This document shows positions 56,643-64,000 of a stretch of 64,000 nucleotides of DNA, piece by piece. The translations under genes and the position numbers were made by a program. Source of the DNA: Lewinellaceae bacterium (GTDB lineage: Bacteria; Bacteroidota; Bacteroidia; Chitinophagales; Saprospiraceae). The stretch lies in the NCBI GenBank assembly GCA_020636325.1, contig JACJYC010000002.1, positions 719,501 through 783,500 on the forward strand, in the 5' to 3' direction. The stretch's first letter is position 1, and every line of letters begins with the position of its first letter. The notes beneath the pieces are model-generated. The model was not told the DNA's origin. It made no database searches and was given only the letters and a program-made list of their open reading frames with translations.

Positions 56643-59006
56643 TTATTCCTCCCTTAAAACATCAGACAAACTCACATTTGTTATTTTGTATGACTGCCTT
56701 CCAACCGCGATTACCGCCGTGAAGAGCACAATTAAATTAGCCAACAGGAAGGGGAATATTCCCGGATCCAGCTCTCCGGTATATTCTTTCAGGCTATTCA
56801 GGATCAATTTGATGCCGACATAACTGATTATGGTTGCCACGCTCCCTGCGATAACCAGCATGAGCAGGAAATACCGGTTAGCCAGAAAGATGATCCGCGA
56901 AACGGAGGCGCCCAGTACCTTTCGGATGCCCATTTCCTTGACCCGGCGGGTGTAATGCTGAGCTGCCAGGCCGTACAGCCCCATACAGGCGATTAAAAGG
57001 GCAAGCCCGGACAAATATCCGGCGCTCGCTGATACGTTGTTGTAAGCCCGGTAGAAATTTTCAAAAACGTCCTTTTGGAAAAAGTAGTTGACGAGCGGTT
57101 CATCGAAAAGCCTGTTCCAGCTCTTTTTCAGGTCTTGTTCGGCCCTTTGGCCGTTACCCGGGGCAAAGCGAGCCACGAGATATTGGTAATCGCTTTCCCT
57201 GGCAATAACAAAAATGCTGGGTTGTCTGGCGCCGGAGCCCACAAATTTGAAATCCCCGACCACGCCGGCAACGGTATAGGTTGCTCCGTCTATTCGGATG
57301 GACTGACCCACGGCGTCTGACCAACCTTCGTTTTCGGCAAGGGTCTGGTTGATGAGGATCGCATTGCTGCTGTCCCGATCCAGGTTTTCATCAAATAAGC
57401 GCCCTTTTTGAAGGGGAAGCCCCATGGTTTGCAGATAACCGGGTCCAACATCATATCGGAAAACATCAGTGTTTTTATCCCCGATCACAACGGTTTCCCG
57501 GCTCATTGACCGCCCCAGATGACTAAGGCTGCCGGCAATTTTCACAATACCCGGACTTTTCAGGGCCTCATCCCGAAGCAGTCCGAATTGATCGCTGTCA
57601 TCCAATTGGACGACAAGCGAATTTTCGGGATTATAACCCCAATCCATCCCGGCCCAATACCGACCTGCGTACATCAGTACCACAACGGTGATGACCGCCA
57701 GAAAGGCAATGACAAACTGAAGTGTGAGGAACAACCGCGAAAAAATATTCTTACCGCCGAAGCGCTCCTTGCCGCTGAAAATGGCTGTGGGTTTGAAGGA
57801 TGATATGTAAAAGGCCGGGTAGGCTCCTGATGCCAGACCGGTAAAGACCAAAAGCCCGGGCAGGAAAAACCACAAAGCCCCGTTTTTCGAAAAGGAGAGG
57901 TCTATTTTCATGACCATGACATGGTTGAACAGCGGAACCAGGACGGCGTCGGTCAATACCAGGCCCAGCAGCAAGGCGCCGATGCACAACACCAGATTTT
58001 CAGTCAAAAACTGAAATACCAGTTGCTTTCGGGCGCCGCCCATCACCTTTCTGATGCCGATCTCTTTCAATCGTCTGGAGGCGCTTCCCAGCGAAATATT
58101 CACATAGTTGAAACAGGATAACGCCATCATCAACCCGGCAATCAACCCAAAGATCAGCGCCAGTGCCGGATGGGCCGCTTCAGTCGGCCGGTTGAAAACC
58201 ATATAAGCGTTATCGGCCGGATGGCGGAGATTTTCAAAAACAAAAGACTTCGCCGGCGTATCGGGGTTATCCGCATTGTAAAGGGCCGTATAACGATCAA
58301 GTTTTCCATCCAGATCCGGCAAAGCTTCCGGCTGTTTTAACTGAAAGAATACCCCGCTCACATGAACTGCCCAGGCGCCGGGCAAATGCTCGTCGTTGAG
58401 GTTGTTGAAGTCCGTCAGCATATTGAACCAGAATCCGGCATTTTGTGGAAACGGCTCTGCCACTCCCCGGACGGTATACTGCCTTTTCCTGTGGTTCTCG
58501 TCGGTTACAGTAATCGATTTCCCCAGGGGCATTTCCCGGCCAAAGTACTTTTCTGCTGTTGCGGAACTCAATATGACGGCATCCGGATCAGCCAAGGCGG
58601 AAGGGTCGCCCATCGCAAGCGGGAAGGTGAACATTTTGAGGAAACCGGTATCTGCATAAGTGATCCGCTCTTCAAAATTATTGCCGTTCATAGATACCCT
58701 GACGCCGCGATGCTCCATTCTGACACTCCGTTCCACCTGCGGAAAATCGGCAGTCAGTACGGCCGCCATTGCCGACGGCGCGTTACCCCAGGTTTGCACG
58801 CCCTGATCGGTTTCTACCTGGTATTCGACCAGGTAGATCCGGTCTCCGTTAACATGGAAATTGTCAAGGGTCCAATAATTCTGGAGAAAAAGGAAAACAA
58901 CCACAACGCAGGCCGTGGCAATCGACAATCCCAGTATGTTGATGCCGGAAACCAGCTTGTTGGCCGCGAGATTGCGATAGGCAAGTATCAAATAATTCCT
59001 GATCAT
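56643..59006 (-). CDS. FtsX/MacB-family ABC transporter permease (array member 4)
   Basis: About 787 residues and the most divergent of the five. It opens LAYRNLAANKLVSGINILGL, has MacB_PCD-like domain (VERSVRMEHRGVRVSM), FtsX helices around LIFGLIAGLMMALSCFNYVN, a second periplasmic domain, and the last FtsX with LSGLALLIACMGLYGLAAQH. Coupling segment VKEMGIRKVLGASVSRIIF. Its tail reads VSLSDVLREE in place of the LRSE ending of the others. The start at ATG 59006 lies 43 bp after the stop of member 5; a 107-bp gap with no gene separates it from the DUF4097 gene. Confidence 0.92.
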   Translation of the reverse strand: MIRNYLILAYRNLAANKLVSGINILGLSIATACVVVVFLFLQNYWTLDNFHVNGDRIYLVEYQVETDQGVQTWGNAPSAMAAVLTADFPQVERSVRMEHRGVRVSMNGNNFEERITYADTGFLKMFTFPLAMGDPSALADPDAVILSSATAEKYFGREMPLGKSITVTDENHRKRQYTVRGVAEPFPQNAGFWFNMLTDFNNLNDEHLPGAWAVHVSGVFFQLKQPEALPDLDGKLDRYTALYNADNPDTPAKSFVFENLRHPADNAYMVFNRPTEAAHPALALIFGLIAGLMMALSCFNYVNISLGSASRRLKEIGIRKVMGGARKQLVFQFLTENLVLCIGALLLGLVLTDAVLVPLFNHVMVMKIDLSFSKNGALWFFLPGLLVFTGLASGAYPAFYISSFKPTAIFSGKERFGGKNIFSRLFLTLQFVIAFLAVITVVVLMYAGRYWAGMDWGYNPENSLVVQLDDSDQFGLLRDEALKSPGIVKIAGSLSHLGRSMSRETVVIGDKNTDVFRYDVGPGYLQTMGLPLQKGRLFDENLDRDSSNAILINQTLAENEGWSDAVGQSIRIDGATYTVAGVVGDFKFVGSGARQPSIFVIARESDYQYLVARFAPGNGQRAEQDLKKSWNRLFDEPLVNYFFQKDVFENFYRAYNNVSASAGYLSGLALLIACMGLYGLAAQHYTRRVKEMGIRKVLGASVSRIIFLANRYFLLMLVIAGSVATIISYVGIKLILNSLKEYTGELDPGIFPFLLANLIVLFTAVIAVGRQSYKITNVSLSDVLREE

Positions 59007-59049
59007 AATTCTTATTATTCCAGAAGCTGCCAAAAGTCCGACGGACGGA

Positions 59050-61455
59050 TTATTCGCTTCTCAGGTTGTCAACCGGGTTGGCCAATGCCGCGCGAATGGT
59101 TTGCGAACCAATGGTAAGCATTCCCAGGATCAGCAGCAACAGAATACCCGGAAGAAATACCCATATATTGAGATCAATATGGAAGGCAAATGCCTGCAGG
59201 AATTGACCGCCCAGGTAAAAGCTCAACGGAAGGCCGACCACAACAGCCGCCATTAACATGCCGAAATACCCTTTTGAGAGCAGCTTGCTGATGTCCCATA
59301 CGCCGGCGCCGACCACCTTTCTGATGCTCACTTCCTTTGCCCGGGTCTCTGCCGTGAAAATGGCCATGCCGAGCAAGCCCAGACAGGCGATGGTAACGGC
59401 GAGGAAAGCAATAAACGCTATGATCGACGTCATATCCCGGTAATCGGCATAAGTGTCCTTCATCGTATCGTCAAAAAGGCGGGCTTCGAAAGCGTGCGTT
59501 TCGTCAAGCTTTTTCCACTCCTTTTCCAGGGCGGCAATGGTCGCCGGGACGTTGTTGCCGCTCAATTTGATGTTGAGGACGTTCCAACGTGCGGGAACGT
59601 ACCGGAGCAGGAGCGGCTCAATTGCGTAATCAACGGGTTTGAACTGGAAGTCCTTGACAATACCGGCGATGGCTACCTGGGTGCTGTCCTCCAGCCAGAT
59701 CGTTTGGCCTACCGCTTCACCGGGTGTGCCGAGCCCGAAGCTTTCCAGGAATTTCTCATTGACGATTACCGATCTCTCCCGATGCTGGTTGGGTTCATCC
59801 GGGAAATTACTCCCCGCAAGCAGCGTAAGGCCCAGGTTGGGGATATAGTTATGATCGATGCTGTAGTCCCTGACGCCGCGGGGATCGTCGCCCTCTTTCA
59901 CCCAAACATCCCCGGCGCTGTCCTGCCAGGTTCCCATATTGTGTGAAATGGCACTGATCCGGACAACGCCGGGGACCCGCCCAAGGGCCTGCGAAACCCG
60001 CTCGAACGGCTGACCCTGCAACGACACATTCAGGATGTTCTCCCGGTCAAAGCCATAATCCTTGGTCACGGCATAATCCGTCTGGCGGACCATGATGGTC
60101 ACGACTGAAACAAAGACCAGCGATAGTACGAACTGGAAGCCCAGCAATGCCTTCCGCAGCCCGACCCGGCGGAAGATCCGGATATTTTCCAGCTTTTGCA
60201 GAATGACAACGGGCTTGAAACGGGACAGGAATCCCGCCGGCAGCAACCCGGCGATCAGCCCGACAGCTATGGCGAAAAGGACAAACAGGGCGATTAAAAA
60301 GCCGTCCTCATGCAGGTCGAGCTCGAAGAAACTGATCATACCCAACTGGCGAAATCCGGGGAGGATGCCCTTCAGCAGGATATAAGCCAAACCCAGGGAA
60401 ACCAATGCAAACACAATGCCTTCACCGAGGAACTGTGCGAATACCTGCCACCGGGTAGCGCCCATGACCTTTCTGACGCCTACCTCCCGTGCCCGGACCA
60501 ATGCCCGGGCTATCGTCAGGTTCGTGTAATTGAAACAGGCCAGGATCATGACGATCAGGCCCAGGCCGCTCAGGAACCACAACATAATGGCCGGCATCGC
60601 CCTCCCGAGGTTATTGGAGAGTATCGGCCCGGGTGTGATCTTGCCCAACGGTTGCAGTTCGAACCGGTATCCCGCATCCCTGCTTTCCAGCGCCAGTCCG
60701 TTGTATTGTTTCCCGGCAATATCGGCAAGCCCCTTCTCAAGTCCCTCCAGAGCGCCGCCTTTTTTCAGCAGAATATAATTATAGGTGAAATAGTAATTGT
60801 TCCAGTTGTCCATTACCCTGGAAACGGCGCCCTGTTTTTCCATGATCGGTATGGTGGCGCCAGAGGCCAGGGCTTCGAATTCGATGTGCGACTTTCCCGG
60901 CGGTTCGGCCAGGATGCCGGTGATCTTGAAGTCGCCGGTCTCCGGATAGGTCAGCACCTTGCCCATGGGGTCCGAATCTCCGAACAATTTGGTAGCGGCC
61001 TCCTCGGTGAGGACAATGGAAAACGGCTGCGAAAGTGCGTTTTCGGGGTTTCCTTCCCGGAGTTTGAAACCGAACAGGTCAAAAAATGCAGGATCCGTAA
61101 AAAAACCTTGGAGGGGCAATTGCTTTCCGTCGACAGTAACTTCGCCGTTGAGCAAATTGACAAGGCGAACTTCTTCTTCGACGTCGGCATAATTCTCCGC
61201 CAGCGTTTTTCCGACCGGATAGGGGGACGAGGCATAGGATTCGGCGTTGCCGCTCTTCCGGATGGCCGTGGTATTGATCCGGTAAATGCGGTCGCCGTTT
61301 GGGTGAAATTCGTCAAAACTGTTCATATCCTTGATGAGCATGATCACCAGAAGGCATACGGACATGCTGACGGCCAAACCAAAAATATTGATAACGGAAA
61401 AGGCTTTGTGTTTCCACATCAGCCGGAGGGCAATGAGCAGGTTGTTTTTGATCAT
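59050..61455 (-). CDS. FtsX/MacB-family ABC transporter permease (array member 5, first of the operon)
   Basis: An 801-residue permease: IALRLMWKHKAFSVINIFGL, first helix LAVSMSVCLLVIMLIKDMNS, MacB_PCD-like domain, FtsX helices near LSGLGLIVMILACFNYTNLT, VREVGVRKVMGATRWQVFA-type coupling segment, second periplasmic domain and a final FtsX (IAFLAVTIACLGLLGMAIFT). Ends ALANPVDNLRSE. It is the upstream-most gene of the array; the region before it carries a sigma-54-like promoter and two palindromes. ATPase partner not seen. Confidence 0.93.
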   Translation of the reverse strand: MIKNNLLIALRLMWKHKAFSVINIFGLAVSMSVCLLVIMLIKDMNSFDEFHPNGDRIYRINTTAIRKSGNAESYASSPYPVGKTLAENYADVEEEVRLVNLLNGEVTVDGKQLPLQGFFTDPAFFDLFGFKLREGNPENALSQPFSIVLTEEAATKLFGDSDPMGKVLTYPETGDFKITGILAEPPGKSHIEFEALASGATIPIMEKQGAVSRVMDNWNNYYFTYNYILLKKGGALEGLEKGLADIAGKQYNGLALESRDAGYRFELQPLGKITPGPILSNNLGRAMPAIMLWFLSGLGLIVMILACFNYTNLTIARALVRAREVGVRKVMGATRWQVFAQFLGEGIVFALVSLGLAYILLKGILPGFRQLGMISFFELDLHEDGFLIALFVLFAIAVGLIAGLLPAGFLSRFKPVVILQKLENIRIFRRVGLRKALLGFQFVLSLVFVSVVTIMVRQTDYAVTKDYGFDRENILNVSLQGQPFERVSQALGRVPGVVRISAISHNMGTWQDSAGDVWVKEGDDPRGVRDYSIDHNYIPNLGLTLLAGSNFPDEPNQHRERSVIVNEKFLESFGLGTPGEAVGQTIWLEDSTQVAIAGIVKDFQFKPVDYAIEPLLLRYVPARWNVLNIKLSGNNVPATIAALEKEWKKLDETHAFEARLFDDTMKDTYADYRDMTSIIAFIAFLAVTIACLGLLGMAIFTAETRAKEVSIRKVVGAGVWDISKLLSKGYFGMLMAAVVVGLPLSFYLGGQFLQAFAFHIDLNIWVFLPGILLLLILGMLTIGSQTIRAALANPVDNLRSE

Positions 61456-61485
61456 AACACAGTCTGATGGTACCGTTCAGATAGC

Positions 61486-61501
61486 GTCAATGATCATGCC
61501 A
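61486..61501 (-). promoter_or_regulatory. sigma-54-like promoter for the permease array
   Basis: Minus strand TGGCATGATCATTGAC: the -24 TGGCA box, 10-bp spacing and a -12 box reading TTGA where TTGC is standard (one mismatch at a key base). A transcript would begin near 61474, leaving a leader of about 19 nt to the ATG at 61455. Confidence 0.4.
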
Positions 61502-61555
61502 TTGATTCAAGTATTTGATTTTCAATGTATTGTTGTGCGGTCTCGATCTGATTTT

Positions 61556-61592
61556 TGTCCAAAAATGGACAATCGGCGTCCGAAAACGGACA
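61556..61592. promoter_or_regulatory. paired palindromes, likely enhancer-binding-protein sites
   Basis: TGTCC-AAAAAT-GGACA (61556-61571) and CGTCC-GAAAAC-GGACA (61577-61592) share the pattern YGTCC-N6-GGACA. Their centres are 21 bp apart, two helical turns, so both face the same side of the DNA. They lie about 90-110 bp upstream of the predicted start, the usual range for sigma-54 activators. Confidence 0.55.
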
Positions 61593-61720
61593 GTGCTGTC
61601 AGGGTAGAGATAAAAGGGGGTGAACAGTTTTCCGTGTAACCAATGCAATTTTTGCAGCGGTCCTAAAAGAATGCATTGGCAAAATGCGGAATGTAGGATT
61701 ATCGATCTATTGCCGCAATG

Positions 61721-64000
61721 TCAGCATAATTTTAACATGGCCGCCGTCAATTTTTCATTTTCTTCGGGTGTTCCAACGGTTATTCGCAAACAACCTTCAC
61801 ACAGGATCACCCTGGAACGGTCGCGCACGATAATGCCCTCGTCTGCCAGGTGGCGGTACATGGCTGCCGGGTCAGTCAGCTTCACCAGCAGGAAATTGGC
61901 ATCAGAAGGATAGATCTTTTCCACTGCAGGCAATTCCCTCAGGGAAAATTCCAGGCTATTCCGCTGGTCAAGGATGACCTTGAGCTGTTCCTGCATGGCT
62001 GCGGGGGCAGTCAGGGCTTCCAGCGCCGCTCTTTGGGTCAGTTCGTTGATGTTGTAGGGTGGTTTCACCTTGTTCAGCAGGCCAATTATGGGCTCGCCGG
62101 CAAAGGCCATACCCAGGCGGATGGCGGCCAGCCCCCAGGCTTTCGACAAGGTTTGCAGGACAACGAGGTTCGGGAATTCATCAATCTTCTTCGCATAACC
62201 AGGATGCGCTGAAAAATCGATATAGGCCTCATCGATCACCACAATACCTGGAAAATCCCGGATCAAACCAAGTACGGCTTTTTCATCGAGCGCATTGCCG
62301 GTGGGGTTGTTCGGGCTGCACAGAAAGAGCAGCTTGGTGCGGTTATCTGCGGCGTCAAGAATGGCCTGCACATCCGGTTGAAATCCGGGCAGCAGCGGGA
62401 CTTCCAGGACACCTGCGCCGGCAATATCCGCGCTGACCCGGTACATGCCGTAGGTGGGGGGCGTGATGATAATGCTGTCCTTTCCCGGCTCGCAAAAAAT
62501 CCGGATCAGCAGGTCGATGGCTTCGTCGCTGCCGTTGCCCAAAAAAATATGTTTTTCAGCAACACCTTTAACGGCTGCAATAGCGGTTTTCAATTGCTTT
62601 TGCAACGGATCCGGGTACCGGTTAAGGCTGGTTTCAAACGGGTTTTCATTGGCATCCAGAAAAACGGACGCCTGTCCGGAAAACTCGCTCCTGGCGGAGG
62701 AATACGGCTTCAGGTCCCGGATATTGGGGCGAACGAGGGGAAGAATATCCCGCCCTGACGCCGACGAGTCGGCTTTTACCGATAGTTTGCCGAGGCGAAC
62801 TTCCACGGCTCGCCTGTGGGCTTCGAGGGCTTCGGCGGCAGCCATTTCCATCACAGCCGGGCCGATATTAGCCAGCCCTTCCGGGGTCAGCGCCTGGAAC
62901 GTGATCTTTTTGACAAAGGAGTCAAGGGAAACGCCGCTGTAAGCCCGGGCATAACCGTTGGTGGGCAGGGTGTGATTGGTTCCGGAGGCATAGTCGCCGA
63001 CGGATTCCGGCGAATAATGTCCCAGAAAAACCGAACCCGCATTGACAACCTTCCCGGCCAGCTCACCGGCATTTTCACAAGCCAGGATCAAGTGTTCGGG
63101 AGCGTATTCGTTGATCAGCTCGACTGCCTCTTTTTCAGCCGCCAGTACGATCGCGGCGCTTTTGGCCAGAGCGCCTTCTGCAATTGTTTTTCGCGGGAGC
63201 GCTGCCAGCTGCCGGACAACGGCCTCCTGGATGCGCCGGGCCATCGGTTCGGACAGCGCGACCAGGACGACCTGGCTGTCGACCCCATGCTCGGCCTGGG
63301 AGAGCAGGTCGGCGGCCACAAAATCCGGGTCGGCATCCTCGCCGGCGAAGACCAGCACTTCCGACGGCCCGGCAGGCATATCGATTGCCGTTCCCTGCCG
63401 GCCGACCATTTGCTTGGCCGCGGTCACATACTGGTTCCCCGGCCCGAAGATCTTATCGACCCTGGGTACGCTTTCCGTGCCGTAGGCCATGGCTGCAATT
63501 GCCTGAGCGCCGCCGATTTTGAACACGCGCGTTATGCCGGCCAGGCGGGCTGCGAACAGAATGGCGGGGTTGACCTTGCCGTCTTTTCCCGGCGGGGTGC
63601 ACAACACGATGTCTTTGCAGCCCGCTAAACGAGCAGGGATACCCAGCATCAGTACCGTAGAGAACAGGGGCGCCGTTCCGCCGGGAATATACAGGCCGAC
63701 CCGTTCGATCCCGACACTTTTCCGCCAGCATTGCACGCCGGGCATGGTTTCTACAATCCGGACCTCTTCTTTTTGTTGTGCGTGGAATGACTCGATATTG
63801 CGCAGTGCAGTCCGGATCGCTGCCTGAAGGCCGGGTGAGATTTCAGCAACAGCTTGCTCCATTTCCGCCGGACTGACAGCGAATTCCGGCAAATCGGCGC
63901 CGTCAAATTGCCGCGTAAACCTGCGGATTGCGACGTCGCCCTCGGTTTTCACAGCGTTGAGCACCGATTCCACTGCGGCTTCCAGCCGGTTGGTTTCCAG
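61721..64000 (-). CDS. hisDC: fused histidinol dehydrogenase - histidinol-phosphate aminotransferase, 5' end outside window
   Basis: The frame is open to the window edge, so the first residues are missing (a GTG at 63973 is internal). N-terminal part (to about 62810): HisD, with VGLYIPGGTAPLFSTVLMLG, KIFGPGNQYVTAAKQMVG, GPSEVLVFAGEDADP, LSQAEHGVDSQVV (zinc/base), and ASGTNHTLPTNGYAR. C-terminal part (from about 62740 down): HisC, a PLP enzyme with LVRPNIRDLKPYSSAR, FLGNGSDEAIDLLIR, SPNNPTGNALDE, IDEAYIDF and the PLP-binding Lys in TLSKAWGLAAIRLG. The first half makes L-histidine from histidinol, the second makes histidinol-phosphate from imidazole-acetol-phosphate. The joint, around 62720-62790, is clean and in frame. 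HisD and HisC are usually separate. Confidence 0.92.
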   Translation of the reverse strand: METNRLEAAVESVLNAVKTEGDVAIRRFTRQFDGADLPEFAVSPAEMEQAVAEISPGLQAAIRTALRNIESFHAQQKEEVRIVETMPGVQCWRKSVGIERVGLYIPGGTAPLFSTVLMLGIPARLAGCKDIVLCTPPGKDGKVNPAILFAARLAGITRVFKIGGAQAIAAMAYGTESVPRVDKIFGPGNQYVTAAKQMVGRQGTAIDMPAGPSEVLVFAGEDADPDFVAADLLSQAEHGVDSQVVLVALSEPMARRIQEAVVRQLAALPRKTIAEGALAKSAAIVLAAEKEAVELINEYAPEHLILACENAGELAGKVVNAGSVFLGHYSPESVGDYASGTNHTLPTNGYARAYSGVSLDSFVKKITFQALTPEGLANIGPAVMEMAAAEALEAHRRAVEVRLGKLSVKADSSASGRDILPLVRPNIRDLKPYSSARSEFSGQASVFLDANENPFETSLNRYPDPLQKQLKTAIAAVKGVAEKHIFLGNGSDEAIDLLIRIFCEPGKDSIIITPPTYGMYRVSADIAGAGVLEVPLLPGFQPDVQAILDAADNRTKLLFLCSPNNPTGNALDEKAVLGLIRDFPGIVVIDEAYIDFSAHPGYAKKIDEFPNLVVLQTLSKAWGLAAIRLGMAFAGEPIIGLLNKVKPPYNINELTQRAALEALTAPAAMQEQLKVILDQRNSLEFSLRELPAVEKIYPSDANFLLVKLTDPAAMYRHLADEGIIVRDRSRVILCEGCLRITVGTPEENEKLTAAMLKLC

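Noticed and set aside
60310..61467. 385-codon plus-strand open frame
   Set aside because: Antisense shadow of permease array member 5.
1..64000. tRNA and rRNA genes
   Set aside because: Gaps above 80 bp were read by eye for T-loop-like motifs and cloverleafs; none was convincing, though a covariance-model search would be the proper test.

Overview
The window looks like a piece of a Bacteroidota chromosome, most probably from the class Saprospiria (an inference from overall gene content and a GC content estimated by eye at about 50-55%). Supporting signs are a secreted protease with a type IX secretion C-terminal sorting domain, promoters of the Bacteroidota type (TTG, about 19-20 bp, TAnnTTTG), a LytS/LytTR pair, many FtsX/MacB-type permeases, and AT-rich gaps with almost no Shine-Dalgarno sequences. 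It reads as ordinary core chromosome. I found no rRNA, tRNA, CRISPR array, phage or transposase gene.

Layout. 1-3.4 kb: the end of a histidine kinase, phosphoglycerate mutase (gpmI), a peroxiredoxin, a DUF937 protein and TatA. 3.6-7.1 kb: an overlapping minus-strand operon aceK - LPS-type glycosyltransferase - 2-oxoglutarate/Fe(II) oxygenase, the last two fused in frame. 7.3-13.9 kb: ApbE, a TIM-barrel isomerase, ExbD, a tocopherol-cyclase-like protein, a TolC-type channel, a WD40 protein and an OmpA lipoprotein. 14-20.2 kb: the T9SS-exported protease, an FGE-like protein, a Gfo/Idh/MocA oxidoreductase and galE. 20.3-25.9 kb: hpt, an M28 peptidase, a methyltransferase and gyrB, with a possible small RNA in the 362-bp gap at 22.5 kb. 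25.9-27.2 kb: a SigR-like ECF sigma factor with a near-perfect SigR-type promoter in front of it, a tiny cysteine-rich ORF, and a cysteine-free anti-sigma-like protein. 27.3-35 kb: a RhlE helicase, a YndJ/DUF1990 pair, a lipoprotein, a DinB-like protein and ClpB. 35.3-44.4 kb: a TlpA-like protein, a 200-bp MITE-like inverted repeat, a lipoprotein, a serine hydrolase, the LytS/LytTR pair, an unknown protein and a dihaem cytochrome c. 44.6-46.2 kb: an aldolase and 2-keto-3-deoxygalactonate kinase pair. 46.2-61.5 kb: a minus-strand run of eight genes with five paralogous FtsX/MacB permeases, a DUF4097 protein, a retropepsin-like protease and a glycogen-binding-domain protein; its start carries a sigma-54-like promoter with two upstream palindromes. 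61.7-64 kb: a fused HisD-HisC protein cut by the window edge.

Two places most deserve follow-up. The sigma-factor locus may be a redox-type switch in which the anti-sigma has lost its zinc cysteines while a cysteine-rich micro-ORF sits between the partners. The permease array has no ATPase gene and has an enhancer-type promoter. All functional statements come from reading motifs by eye; no search was run.
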